NCBI GenBank assembly: GCA_964020975.1
Contig: OZ026612.1
Span: 57,435,669 to 57,499,668, forward strand
Source: Hermodice carunculata
Taxonomy: Eukaryota > Annelida > Polychaeta > Eunicida > Amphinomidae
Direction of reading: 5' to 3'
Length of the DNA: 64,000 bases
The notes below the pieces were generated by a model. That model made no database searches, was not told where the DNA came from, and was given only the letters and a program-made list of their open reading frames with translations. The stretch's first letter is position 1; each line of letters starts with the position of its first letter. A program made the position numbers and the translations under genes. Shown here in pieces: positions 1-10,327 of this stretch.

Positions 1-10
1 GTCTTAATAT

Positions 11-27
11 AAGGGGGAAAGGGTTAA
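11..27. mobile_element. Right end of a TTAA-flanked piggyBac-like MITE (rest outside window)
   Basis: The 17-bp end (AAGGGGGAAAGGGTTAA) is identical to the right end of the complete element at 277-523. Its left part lies before the window. Confidence 0.5.
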
Positions 28-276
28 CCATGCTTACAGACACAGACATAATACATTTGTACTGGGACAGCATCGCATGGACCCAAATTGTTGAATTAAG
101 TGCAGCCTATGTCCTGTGAATGTTAAATTGCTGATCAAAATGCTCCAGATATTGTCCTTAATTTCCATGTGCAGTTTACCTGTAATGACCCAAATGTAGG
201 ACCACAATGACAGTCAACTTTACGTTTCATTTTATGAGTATGCGGGATGTTCATTGGGAAGAATATGCTAACAGGC

Positions 277-523
277 TTAACCCTTTCCCCCTTAAACCGA
301 CCAAAACCGGCTGGTGGCTGGTGGTCAAATGTCGTCTGCTTCAACGTTTTCAACTAATTTCAACAGTAATGAAAAACAGTCTGACTGAGAATTGCAGATG
401 AGACCTATCAAGATCACCTGTCCCAGGTCAACAGCTTTCCTTGGCATGGGTTGGGCACTTAGTGCCCAACCCATGCCATGGAAAGCTGTTGACTCAGTCT
501 CAATTCAAGGGGGAAAGGGTTAA
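277..523. mobile_element. piggyBac-like MITE with internal palindrome
   Basis: Bounded by a perfect 17-bp inverted repeat starting with TTAA (TTAACCCTTTCCCCCTT and its complement). The TTAA target and CCCTTT ends are typical of piggyBac non-autonomous elements. Inside, 427-459 and 461-493 form a near-perfect palindrome with 33-bp arms (one mismatch) carrying the motif GTCAACAGCTTTCC. It has no coding capacity. Confidence 0.75.
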
Positions 524-1203
524 CATCCAATCTGAAGATTTTTGTAAGTCAGCAGTGTGATTTAGTAAGTAACTTTTACAGGCACAGGGACAAGTTTCCA
601 CTCATTCTGCACAGACCGGCACCAGGGATGACTGATAACTCACCAACAGCTGATCTGGAGCCATCATTTAAGCTGTCTAAAAGCCAGTCTCTGGCCCAGC
701 ATTGATGTTGATGACAGCACAAGGAACTAACCACCAGTGACAGAACCCTTAAGACAAGACATTGCTCACATGGATCTTATCTCTGAGACAAGTAGTTGGA
801 AACTAAATTAATATCACCTGCAGGTAATTAATTACTCGCTGTATTTCAGAAGCGAGTCATTGTATTTTACTATTTGGTAAGTTGGTGGGCATATTTCATA
901 ATGAGTAGCTGGATATAGCTGATCAGTATATTTCATGATAACTAATTGCTTGCCTCTGTATCATATATACATATGTAAATTAGAAGAAAAAAATAATAGA
1001 AAAGATAATGCCCAGTCAGCCTCCTCAAAATAACTAACAAGTACAGCGCACCGGTATTATTTTGAGCCTGTACAGAAGTCATACCTGCAGTAATCCTCAG
1101 ACAGAATTTTGCACAATTTCTAGGTATGTATGGGTGCAAAAACTGAATTGAGAAGAGTGAACATCTCTGCTAACAATGAATGATTAACCTTTTATCCTTG
1201 GGT

Positions 1204-1450
1204 TAACCCTTTCTTGGTCAGGATAAGACTGAGTCAATAACTTTCCTCAGCATAGGTTGGGAGTATTATTTCATGCCATCATCAGATTTCTTACCTACAA
1301 TTCTCAGGAAAAAATGCTTATTATTTACATGTACATGGAATTTAAGTAAAAATATGAAAGTGATGAACAATTTATATTCAGCACTTTTGGGTAATTTAAG
1401 CAGGTATCCTTTGCTTGGGTTGGATGCTGATACACACAGACCTACATGTA
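1204..1450. mobile_element. Second subfamily of TTAA-type element (fragment)
   Basis: Begins with TTAACCCTTTCTTGG and the half-palindrome GAGTCAATAACTTTCC, then a body resembling 3600-3735 and 8010-8100 (ATTCTCAG followed by AAAAATG). The right end is not clear. Confidence 0.4.
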
Positions 1451-1840
1451 TCTGAAAAGACCATCCCAAGGAGGACCAAATTGTGGTCTTTCATTGGAGG
1501 TATTTAACCCTTTCAGTGCCAAAGTTTGAACCGAGTCAAAAGTGTTTCTCGGCCCGCATTGGGCGTATTGCGCCCAATGCGCGTCTAGAAAAGCTGTTGA
1601 CCTGGGGTATTCTCTCTGGAACTAGAGGCATACTGCTACTTGAATGAAAGGTCTTTTTAAGAAGAATATAAATCTGGGATCCGAATGATAATTCAGACCT
1701 ATCTGACTTGAGTAGATCAACTTTAAACATGATTGGCACTGAAAGAGTTAATAAGATTTAAAAATTGCTAAGCAGGGTATCCTGAAAAGGTGGTCTTTCA
1801 AGATACATGTAGGTGGTCTCTGAAGCCTGGGACCACTGAA
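1447..1840. mobile_element. Mariner-like MITE fragment, split by a later MITE
   Basis: Both halves (TTGTGGTCTTTCATT, and GGTGGTCTCTGAAG to GGGACCACTG) resemble the elements at 35236-35418 and 39717-39899. The halves are separated by the TTAA element at 1504-1751, so this element is the older of the two. Confidence 0.5.
1504..1751. mobile_element. piggyBac-like MITE nested in a mariner-like MITE
   Basis: The inverted ends TTAACCCTTTCAGTGCCAA (1504-1522) and its complement (1733-1751) match at 18 of 19 positions and start with TTAA. The internal palindrome at about 1536-1606 again ends in AAAGCTGTTGAC. It has no coding capacity. Confidence 0.7.
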
Positions 1841-2204
1841 CATGGCTTGCTTGTGTAGGAAGCTGGAGCTTCATGCCTTACATGGTAAGACACTGGTACC
1901 AGGGGAAGTTGTTGATCTTGGCTCCACATCATGGGTCCCCCCCCCCCCAAAAAAAAAAAAAAACATTCAAAGTGTTTGCTTTCAACAAAAAAACGTCACT
2001 TTGATATTTGACACCTTGCTGCTTTTGCCTGCTTTTTTTGGGGGGGGGGGGGGGTGAAGGGTTCAATGACCCAGAGTTCACAGGCAGTTTAAAGGTTTTG
2101 CTCCAGAAGTGTCATTTACAAAGCATGTAATCCACATGTATTACAGCATGAAATTGATGAAAGTGTCACAACTTCTATGATAAAGTGATAGAGGAGACCA
2201 ACCT

Positions 2205-2594
2205 ATCAGGATAGCATATGCTCATGGTTAACAGCTTTCCCTGATCAGGATAGCATATGCTCATGGTTAACAGCTTTCCCTGATCAGGATAGCATATGCT
2301 CATGGTTAACAGCTTTCCCTGATCAGGATAGCATATGCTCATGGTTAACAGCTTTCCCTGATCAGGATAGCATATGCTCATGGTTAACAGCTTTCCCTGA
2401 TCAGGATAGCATATGCTCATGGTTAACAGCTTTCCCTGATCAGGATAGCATATGCTCATGGTTAACAGCTTTCCCTGATCAGGATAGCATATGCTCATGG
2501 TTAACAGCTTTCCCTGACCAGGATAGCATATGCTCATGGTTAACAGCTTTCCCTGATCAGGATAGCATATGCTCGTGGTTAACAGCTTTCCCTG
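2205..2594. repeat. 39-bp minisatellite, about 10 copies
   Basis: Ten nearly identical 39-bp units, each containing GCATATGCTCATGG and GGTTAACAGCTTTCCCTG. Because 39 is divisible by 3 and one frame lacks stops, a 150-codon minus-strand open frame appears; it is not a gene. The unit and its right flank resemble the arm of the palindromic MITEs. Confidence 0.95.
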
Positions 2595-3241
2595 GCATGG
2601 AGAGTGTACAGAGTGCCTAACCTTCACTGTAACTCGGTCTTATTCAGACCATGAGGGAATTCACGTGAGGGGGCATGCAAAGTATTTTGCACTTGAATAT
2701 GAACCATTGGTGAAGGCAAGATGCATGACTGATGCAGTTAGATATTTACATGATTTAACATGGATGAATGGATAATTTGTCTTGAACTTGAAGACAACTT
2801 CAAATTCCAGTGTTGTATGCAGCAGTGGGTTGTGTAATTATTGAATGTCAATGGATCGTATGGAGTTTGACTGATATTTTACACACTCCTACGCCCTTGG
2901 GTCTACAGCTTTCATTGCAGTGTTCACCCACAGTGCACATAAAAATAGCAGTTGACTTAGTCATAATTTGACCAGGAACATATCCGGTGTACATTTCTTG
3001 TGCACTTTGGCATCTGTCATACTGAAACGGATTTTTTTAAAATGGTTTGACATGCATGAATTATGTAATATTGTATTGATAGTGTCATGGTGACAAATGT
3101 CTAGGGGTCTGATGTGTTTTCATCTGATGAAATGGAAATAATTTTTGACAATAGAGCTTGATATGAATTATGTTCCTGTGTCTCTTATAATGACAGTTGT
3201 TTCGGGACTCCTGTTTTCATGATGAAGATTAAGTTTGGGGT
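2595..3241. other. No gene seen
   Basis: AT-rich, non-repetitive sequence between the minisatellite and the next MITE. The first ~45 bp resemble the MITE palindrome. Nothing else is recognised. Confidence 0.4.
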
Positions 3242-3492
3242 TTAAATCATTCCATACCAGTCCCCGATTTTTCCATACATTTACCTAGATTTAAGACAAC
3301 AACTGCATATTTAAGTTCTTCATGAAAAGAGCTTTCGTTCAAGTACCAACATGCCTATAGTCTTAAGTCAGTGGTTCTGGCACTGCCTGGCAAGTCATGC
3401 TGCAGCTGCCCTTGCGGCAGCTGCAGCATGACTTGCCAGGCAGTGCCAGAACCACTGACCAAGTCCTGTCATCCTGGTATGGAATGAGTTAA
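3242..3492. mobile_element. TTAA MITE with perfect 44-bp-arm palindrome
   Basis: The ends are TTAAATCATTCCATACCAG and, inverted, TTAACTCATTCCATACCAG. Inside, 3367-3410 and 3416-3459 are perfect 44-nt reverse complements around a 5-nt loop, giving a very stable hairpin or cruciform. A shorter relative without most of the palindrome is at 8665-8843. Confidence 0.8.
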
Positions 3493-3740
3493 TCCATTCC
3501 TGGTCCGAGTACGATGGAGTCAATAGCTTTCCTTGGTGTGGGTTGGGCACAATGGGCACACCCCACACCAAGGAAAGCTGTCGACTTACGGTGTGCCATC
3601 ATGAATGGTCTTACATACAAATCTCAGCAAAAATGTTTTCTATCAATGAGAAATGGAAGTAAAAGTGTTAATGATGATTTACATCCAGGCAATCTGAGCA
3701 AAGAAAACTTAAAGAGGAGTATTTTCATTTACCTATAATG
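3489..3740. mobile_element. TTAA-type palindromic element, second subfamily
   Basis: Starts at the TTAA shared with the previous element (TTAATCCATTCCTGG). It holds a palindrome at 3520-3590 with the AGCTTTCCTTGGTGTGGG arm, then a body like 1275-1400. The right boundary is not resolved. Confidence 0.45.
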
Positions 3741-5169
3741 GGATTGTTATTCAGTTCATTCAGTTAGCATTTTCTTTTATTGAATAAAAAAAAAGGAAAT
3801 AAACAAATGTAAAAATCAAAATGACAGAAACAAAGCAAGTTTCTTAAATATTTAATGCTGAAAATACACATTTGTTACTTTTTTTTTTTTCATCCATAAT
3901 ATTACTCAATACCACATCATTAAATGGTAAACTTCACAAGCACCTTCATAGTCAGGAATGGTCACATATAGCCATTGCACTGCACATCAAACATTTCACT
4001 GTCATCTTTAACCATTGTTTGCACTTTTTTGTACAAGTAAGTTGGCTTTCTTGAAACATGAATGAACATACCTCACCCCCAACCCTAGCTTTGTACATTT
4101 GCACACACACTGACTTGGATAACATACTTTCTTTGTTCACTAATCACTGGATATGATTGATATATGTTCTTTTAATCAGAAATTACCAGTAACACTTAGC
4201 CTGGGGATGAATTCTGCATGTTCTACAGCCATTACATTACACAAGCTTTTATACATGCATTATTATCAACAGTCCTCATCTCTGTTAAGCATTAAAAACA
4301 AGTATGAAATTATCTATACGGGAAGAGGATACAGACTTTTAAATAAACAAAATGCCACTTGCTTGCAAAGAGAGCAACGGCTTCATCAATAACTTTGTTT
4401 TGATTGCATATAGTTGCTGCACTGGCTTGTATACAAAGCTTTGTACCATAGACGAACAGCATTGCTTGCAAAGCGAATGTCTTAGCACAGCTACTCACAA
4501 TTAACAACCATGAGGGCAACAAAAGTGTATAGTCCTGTGCTCGAACAGATAAAATCAGCAAAAGTTGCAAAAAAAAAAGAAAAAAAAAAGGCTCACAATG
4601 CAACTACAGTAGTTTCTCCTTTGACAGTCTGCCTGCCATTTAAGATGACATTTTATGAGGACTTAAGTCCTAACAGCCATCTTTTCCACACTGTCTGACC
4701 TCCAGTGAGAGACCACCAGTTTTATGTGACCTTTATTGGACTTGCTCTTGGGATGGTCTATTAAAGAAGGGACCACTGTGCCACTGTCTCCTGTAATAGG
4801 AACCAAACTCCTGAAGTCTACTTCATAAAACTAACTTACGTTACATAAGGTAACTGGAATATGCTGCTATGAAAAAACTCCAAAATCATGCAAAGTCAAA
4901 AAAAACAAAAAAAAAAAGAAAAAAAAAAAGAAACAAACAAACAAACAAAAAACCCCACTTAGTTTTAAGATATTACCATAAAGCACTTGTATCTGAGATG
5001 ACACAATTCTGTCCAACTTGCTGTCTGCACTTATTTCCTAAATATGTACTTGCCTCCTGTTTACATAAGCCTGTTTAAAATAAAAAACAATCTGCCACTG
5101 TCACATATACATGCATATGTGTATGGTCTGAAAGTTTTCTTCACAGGTAATTAAAAAAAAAAAAAAAAG
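3741..5169. other. No gene seen; A-rich runs
   Basis: AT-rich sequence with A-runs at about 4569-4590 and 4905-4950. A degraded mariner-like fragment around 4690-4790 ends GGGACCACTGT. No conserved coding segment was found on either strand. Confidence 0.4.
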
Positions 5170-6797
5170 CAAGAGAGCCATGGGCCAAGTGCTCTGCTGA
5201 TCACCATTATGCCAAAATAATTTCCTGACATGTATTCCCTCCACGACTTAGAAAAATTAGTCAAGGTTGTCCATATTATTCAATATCAAGCTTTCACAAG
5301 ATACACATACAGTTGGCATCATTCTCCTTATTCTTTATCAAGATATTGAACTAAGTGCACTTTTCTTAAGTGCTTATTGACCACGAAAATAGGTTAAGGT
5401 CACACAATCATTGGGTTAAGGTGACCCACAAAGTAGGTCACAAAGTACAGTTATATACAATGTTCTCATGCAATTTTGATCTCGAGGCTCAATTCTCTTT
5501 GCCATATTGATGTCCATGGTACACCCTGCTATTACAAAATCAACTCTTGCAACTTAACAGGTCTAGTGAACTAACAAAAATAGGTAAAGGTCACTGATCT
5601 TACATAACATATTAGCAATGGACATGATCTATATATCCTATAAATTTGGCATGTCTAATTTAATTACTTTTCGAGATATGAAATTTTGCATCTTTCAAGA
5701 CATTTTTACTTATAATTTCTGTCAAAGTATAGGTGGCACCACTAGTATCAAAAGCAACTGAGATTTTGACCTATTCTACAATTCCACTAAATTTCATGAA
5801 GATCCATAAACAAAATGCTGGACTGGTCACAAGATTTTCACATTTTGACCCTTATATTTTATAATACTATAGGTGGCCCCACCAACATTGACGGCCACAT
5901 AGATTTTTATACACTTTATTGTAAGTCCTAAAAGTTATATGGGCCAAACTCACATACTGTGGGGTGCAGAGCATTCACAACATAACCCCTATATTCCAAC
6001 TGGCCATTTGACCTTGACCTTCAATTTGGATAAAAAAAAATAGCGTCTGTTCAAAATGTATCTGCCGCATCCAGCTTTCCATACATGATCTGTTCGATAA
6101 ATTGGGAAATAACTTTTTAAGTTATTGACAATGAACTTGGACAAGTGCCAAAATCCATAATCATTGGGTCACAGTGACCCCAAAAGTAGGTCACCAAGTT
6201 CAGAGGACAATGTTCTCAAGTGCAATTTTTATCTGAAGGCTTAATTTTCTTTGCCATTAATGTCAAAGCTACACCCTGCCATTAAAAAATCACCTTTCAA
6301 CTTTACAGAATTGGTGACCTAACAAAACTAGGTCAAGCTTACTGATATTACATACACCATACTAGCATTGGACATGGTCTATATATCCTATACATTTGGC
6401 ATGTCTAATTTAATCACTTTTTAAGATATGGAATTTTATATCTTTAAACACATTTTGCCACATAGTATCTGCCAAATTATAGGTGATGCCACTAGTATTA
6501 TATGCACTGAGATTTTGACCTCCACAATCCTACTCAATTGCATTATGATTTATCAAACATTAAGAATGCTTGAGCAGTCACAAGATTTTTACATTTTGAC
6601 CCATATATTACATAATACTGTAGGTGGCACCACCAATATCGAACTCAGTCTAGATTTTGATACACTTGATAAGTCCTGCAAGTTATATGGGGCTATCTTG
6701 AAAACTGGACTGGATCGCGCTTAAAAGCAAAAAGTTTACGGACAGACAGACATGAGTGATTATAAGATCTGCCACATTTGGTCAGCAGAGCTAAAAA
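5170..6797. repeat. Dispersed repeat R1, copy a
   Basis: Opens with AAGAGAGCCATGGGCC and AGTGCTCTGCTGA, closes with GGTCAGCAGAGCTAAAAA; the ends are partly inverted (GTGCTCTGCTGA / TCAGCAGAG). Internal blocks repeat within the copy: 'gacatg-atctatatatcc' near 5617 and 6371, 'cattttgaccc-tatatt' near 5838 and 6592. Relatives lie at 18885, 33283, 38594 and 39930. No protein is recognised and the class is unknown. Confidence 0.65.
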
Positions 6798-7883
6798 CAC
6801 CCTACTGTACACAAGGTTAGTTCCTTACAATGTCTTTATGGCTAAGATGTGTATTTGTACTGTTCTTACAACAGATGGAAGATGACCTAAGTCCTGATAG
6901 CAATGAACCAAAGTGCATTTTCCTTCTTTCTTGTACTATGAGAAAGGCAAAATCTTATCATACTTATATACATGATAATGCATAAAGGAACTCTGCTCTT
7001 TTATTTATCTATTTATTTATTTGTTTTATTTATTTTTGTTTGCTTGAATATTTAGGACTGAAACCAGTGTAGACTTGAACTATGGTGTCACAAACAGGTT
7101 ACCATATGTACAGGCATATGAGGCCCTTTTTCTTACCTTGACAATTTTGAGAACTTGAAATACAAAACTTGCTGCATGAAACCCATTCACCATCTGTTTG
7201 ATGTATACACTTGCACCCAGCTTACCCGCTTGACAGAAAAGGCCCTGGACTGGACCACCAGACGGATACAAAAATGGCATGAGAGTTTAATAGCCAGGCA
7301 AGCAAGCACTCAGCAGGCCCTTGGAAGAAATCGTAAGAATTAACTTCCCTTGCAAGTTCATTGGTTTGTTTGGTTCCGTCCGTTGCAAGAAATAACCAAT
7401 GAGAATCCCAAAAACCTTGTCATTACCCAGCTGCTTGAATGTTGTACATGGGCAAATACATTCAGGTGACAAAATATATTACACCTGGACTTATCCGGTT
7501 GTCTAAAGTGACACAGCCGTAGAATTCTCTTGGTGTTTGAAGGTCATTGACTTGATCATGTGGTTAAAATAATACTGTTTCTGTACCATAAACTCGTTGG
7601 TTACAGGTTCTATATTTTGCACTGATATTAATCATACTACTTTTTTGAGCAAATGAATTGTCATCAGTATCCTTCCACTTCGAATGCATAATGTCATGAT
7701 TCAAATTGAAAATTAACAGTGAATGATTCTAACCTACCATTTTGATATGGGTAAAACAAGACACTTGCATTAGATAAACCTTACTAACATTAATTGATGA
7801 TTTTCAAAGAATACAAGCAATCAGAAAGTAAAGCATTCGACCTGATTCATTAGTATTATTTCACACAAGTTGTACTTTCAAAA
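6798..7883. other. No gene seen
   Basis: AT-rich sequence with a short (TTTA)n-like stretch at 7000-7040. No conserved coding segment was recognised. Confidence 0.35.
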
Positions 7884-8140
7884 TTAACCTTTTCCTCCTC
7901 GGAGACTGAGTTAACAGATTTAGCGGGCATCATGGTACATTGTGGGCAAAGTGCCCAACCAATCCCAATGAAAGCTGTTGACATCAGACATGCTATTTTA
8001 ACAGGTTCAATCTCCAATTCTCATTTAAATTTTTCAATTTATGGAAAAAGTACAGTAAAAGAAATTATCAAGGTAGACTACATTTTTCATCCTGCAAGTT
8101 TTGGTAGTTTCTGTGATAGAGAGGTTAGGCATAAAAATGA
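7884..8140. mobile_element. Decayed TTAA-type palindromic element
   Basis: TTAACCTTTTCCTCC followed by a broken palindrome (GTGGGCAAAGTGCCCAACC ... GAAAGCTGTTGAC), then a body like 3600-3735. The right end is uncertain. Confidence 0.4.
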
Positions 8141-8664
8141 CCGTACACTGCGAAGAAATGCTGGTCTCATGAAATACTTGTACAGTTTTACACTTTAATA
8201 GGGTCTGACCATGACACATCTGCTGTCTCTTCATCCTAAAAGAACATTCCCAGTAAAATTTGTAGAGACCTATATCATTTGTTCTGAAGTACATCAACAC
8301 ACACCAAAGGAAAAAAAGAACCGAGAAATATAGGACATATATATATAAGAGTCTGTAACTCCTTCCCAAAAATACTCTACCTTAGGTTTGAAATAAAGTA
8401 CCAAAATAAAAAGAGGACCCAGACAGTCCTGCACTCTGCTGGCATGCAGCTGAAACATAATAAGTGACTCAAGAAACCCAAACTTTGTGACAAGTTCCAA
8501 GCCTCAGCTTCAGCACATTCAATTTATCTGTCCTAGACTACATATTTTAGCTCACAGAGACAACTCACACTTATCAGCTGTGATGCATCAAAACATTTAA
8601 GTGTCTCAATTTCACAACAATACATTTTCTTTTCTTGAGCAAGGCTGCTAATTGGTACACAGTT

Positions 8665-8843
8665 TTAACTCATTCCACACCAGTTCCTGATTTTTCCGTA
8701 TATTTACCTAGATTTAAGACGACAATTGCAGATTTAAATTCTTCATAAAAAGAGCTTTCCTTCAAGTACCAGCATGCCTATAGTCTTAAGTCAGGGGTTC
8801 TGGCACTGCCCAAAGCCTCTGACCATAGTATGGAATGAATTAA
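8665..8843. mobile_element. TTAA MITE, palindrome-deleted relative of 3242-3492
   Basis: The ends TTAACTCATTCCACACCAG and, inverted, TTAATTCATTCCATAC match those of 3242-3492, and the body is the same (TTACCTAGATTTAAGAC, GTTCTGGCACTGCC). The long palindrome is reduced to a few bases. Confidence 0.7.
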
Positions 8844-9629
8844 TAGCTAACCAGCAAATAAGTTTGGTAGGTATAGTCTATGTCTGTTGTATAAGCTTTT
8901 GCCAGACTGCAAGGTCTCCCAAATTCAGAGCAAAAAAGTGTAGCAGCTCCACTCCACGACTCATGCAGTACTTTTATGCCTTCATTCTTTGACCTTTTTG
9001 AGTAATGATATTACCCAAGATACATCCTTCAGAGAAACATAGTATCTATATAAAATGATATTTACATGAATCAATGGCAGCATATCCCTAGATCCCCAGA
9101 CAACAGTACCGCAGACCTCTGAATTCTGGAACTTTTTATGAAAAATGTTGTCAGCATTTCATAGATTTCTTGCATGCAGTCATACTTTAAATTTCAATCA
9201 CACTGGCTGCATCGATTTTAGACAAAGCAGTTCTAGCCACAAGAAAAAGTTAGCCCCATGCGTTCCTTTGGCATTTTTCAGCTTTTGTATCTACCATCAC
9301 TCATCCAGTAGCATAGCATTTATTTAAGTTTTTATTGATTACATTTTGGGGGGGGGGGGGAGGGAGGGCATTGGTGCATGGTGCCTGGGTTTAGTTAACA
9401 AATCATAAATCACAATTTTTTTCCATAATATCTGTGACTACACTTGATCACAACTTCATGAAAACTAATTTCAGTGCATACAATAAGTTTGAACAGTAAA
9501 CAATGCTAAAATCGTGAAGTTCCTTTGTTTCTTCACACATAGAATCTTCTCCCAGTCGTTGCCTGTCTGGAAAGTTCAGTGGAAGTTAGTTTGATCTTTT
9601 ATTTAATTTGTTACCCATTCATTTAACCT

Positions 9630-10075
9630 GTACAGTAGTTGTATTAAAGTGTATGCCTTTGACAATAAATTGTACCCTTACGGTTTTGTATGCACAGTGC
9701 ATATTATCCAGAACTGCAACTTTATAAAAGAACTGATTTGACCAAAGCAAAGGTGACCGTGTCAGCTTTTTGGCTGTCTGCCACCCCCCATGCCAGATTT
9801 TTGGCTGTCTACCACCTCCTATACCAGGTTTTTTTGGTGTCTGCCACCTCCCATACCAGGTTTTTTTGGTGTCTGCCACCTCCCATACCAGGTTTTTTGG
9901 CTGTCTGCCACCTACCATACCAGGTTTTTGGCCATCTGCCACCTCCTATACCAGGTTCCTGGCTATTTGCTACCTCCCATTCCAGGTTCTTGACTGTCTG
10001 CCACCTCCCTTAGTAGGCTGCTCATCACACTTGCAATAGTTTACACCTTGACTGATCACTGGAACTATATTTTTA
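9630..10075. repeat. Dispersed repeat holding an expanded minisatellite
   Basis: The flanks resemble 32550-32800 (GTTGTATTA-AGTGT, ACAATAAATTGT, GCTGCTCATCACAC). The copy at 32.5 kb lacks the internal array, so the array grew inside this copy. Confidence 0.5.
9768..10012. repeat. Minisatellite of about 34-bp units (roughly 7 copies)
   Basis: Imperfect units built on GTCTGCCACCTCCCATACC followed by AGG and a T-run. Unit length varies with the T-run. Open frames on both strands here are by-products of the repeat. Confidence 0.9.
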
Positions 10076-10088
10076 CACATAAAATTCT

Positions 10089-10327
10089 TTAACCCTTAAA
10101 GTGCTAATCATGGCTATAGTCGTTTTCTCACTACCGTTAAACATATAACGGTTAAAAGATTCAAATTCCTCATGAAGAGACCTTTCATTCAAATACCAGC
10201 AAGCTTAGTCTAAAGCAAAAGGTAGTCTTAGTCAACAGCTTTCCTTGGGGCACTTTGCACGCAATGCGAGCAAAGTGCCCCAAGGAAAGCTGTTGACTCA
10301 ATCTTAAATCAGCGCTTTAAGGGTTAA
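10089..10327. mobile_element. piggyBac-like MITE with 28-bp-arm palindrome
   Basis: The ends are TTAACCCTTAAAGTGCTAA and, inverted, TTAACCCTTAAAGCGCTGA. The internal palindrome has perfect 28-nt arms (10231-10258 and 10270-10297) with GTCAACAGCTTTCC. A second copy is at 20463-20686. Confidence 0.75.

Noticed and set aside
2205-2594. CRISPR-like array
   Set aside because: Units are contiguous with no unique spacers and the genome is animal.
2175-2627. 150-codon minus-strand open frame of repeated 13-residue units
   Set aside because: It is produced by the 39-bp minisatellite, whose unit length is a multiple of three. There is no start context, domain or flanking gene structure.
9619-10039. 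Overlapping open frames on both strands
   Set aside because: They are by-products of the ~34-bp minisatellite.
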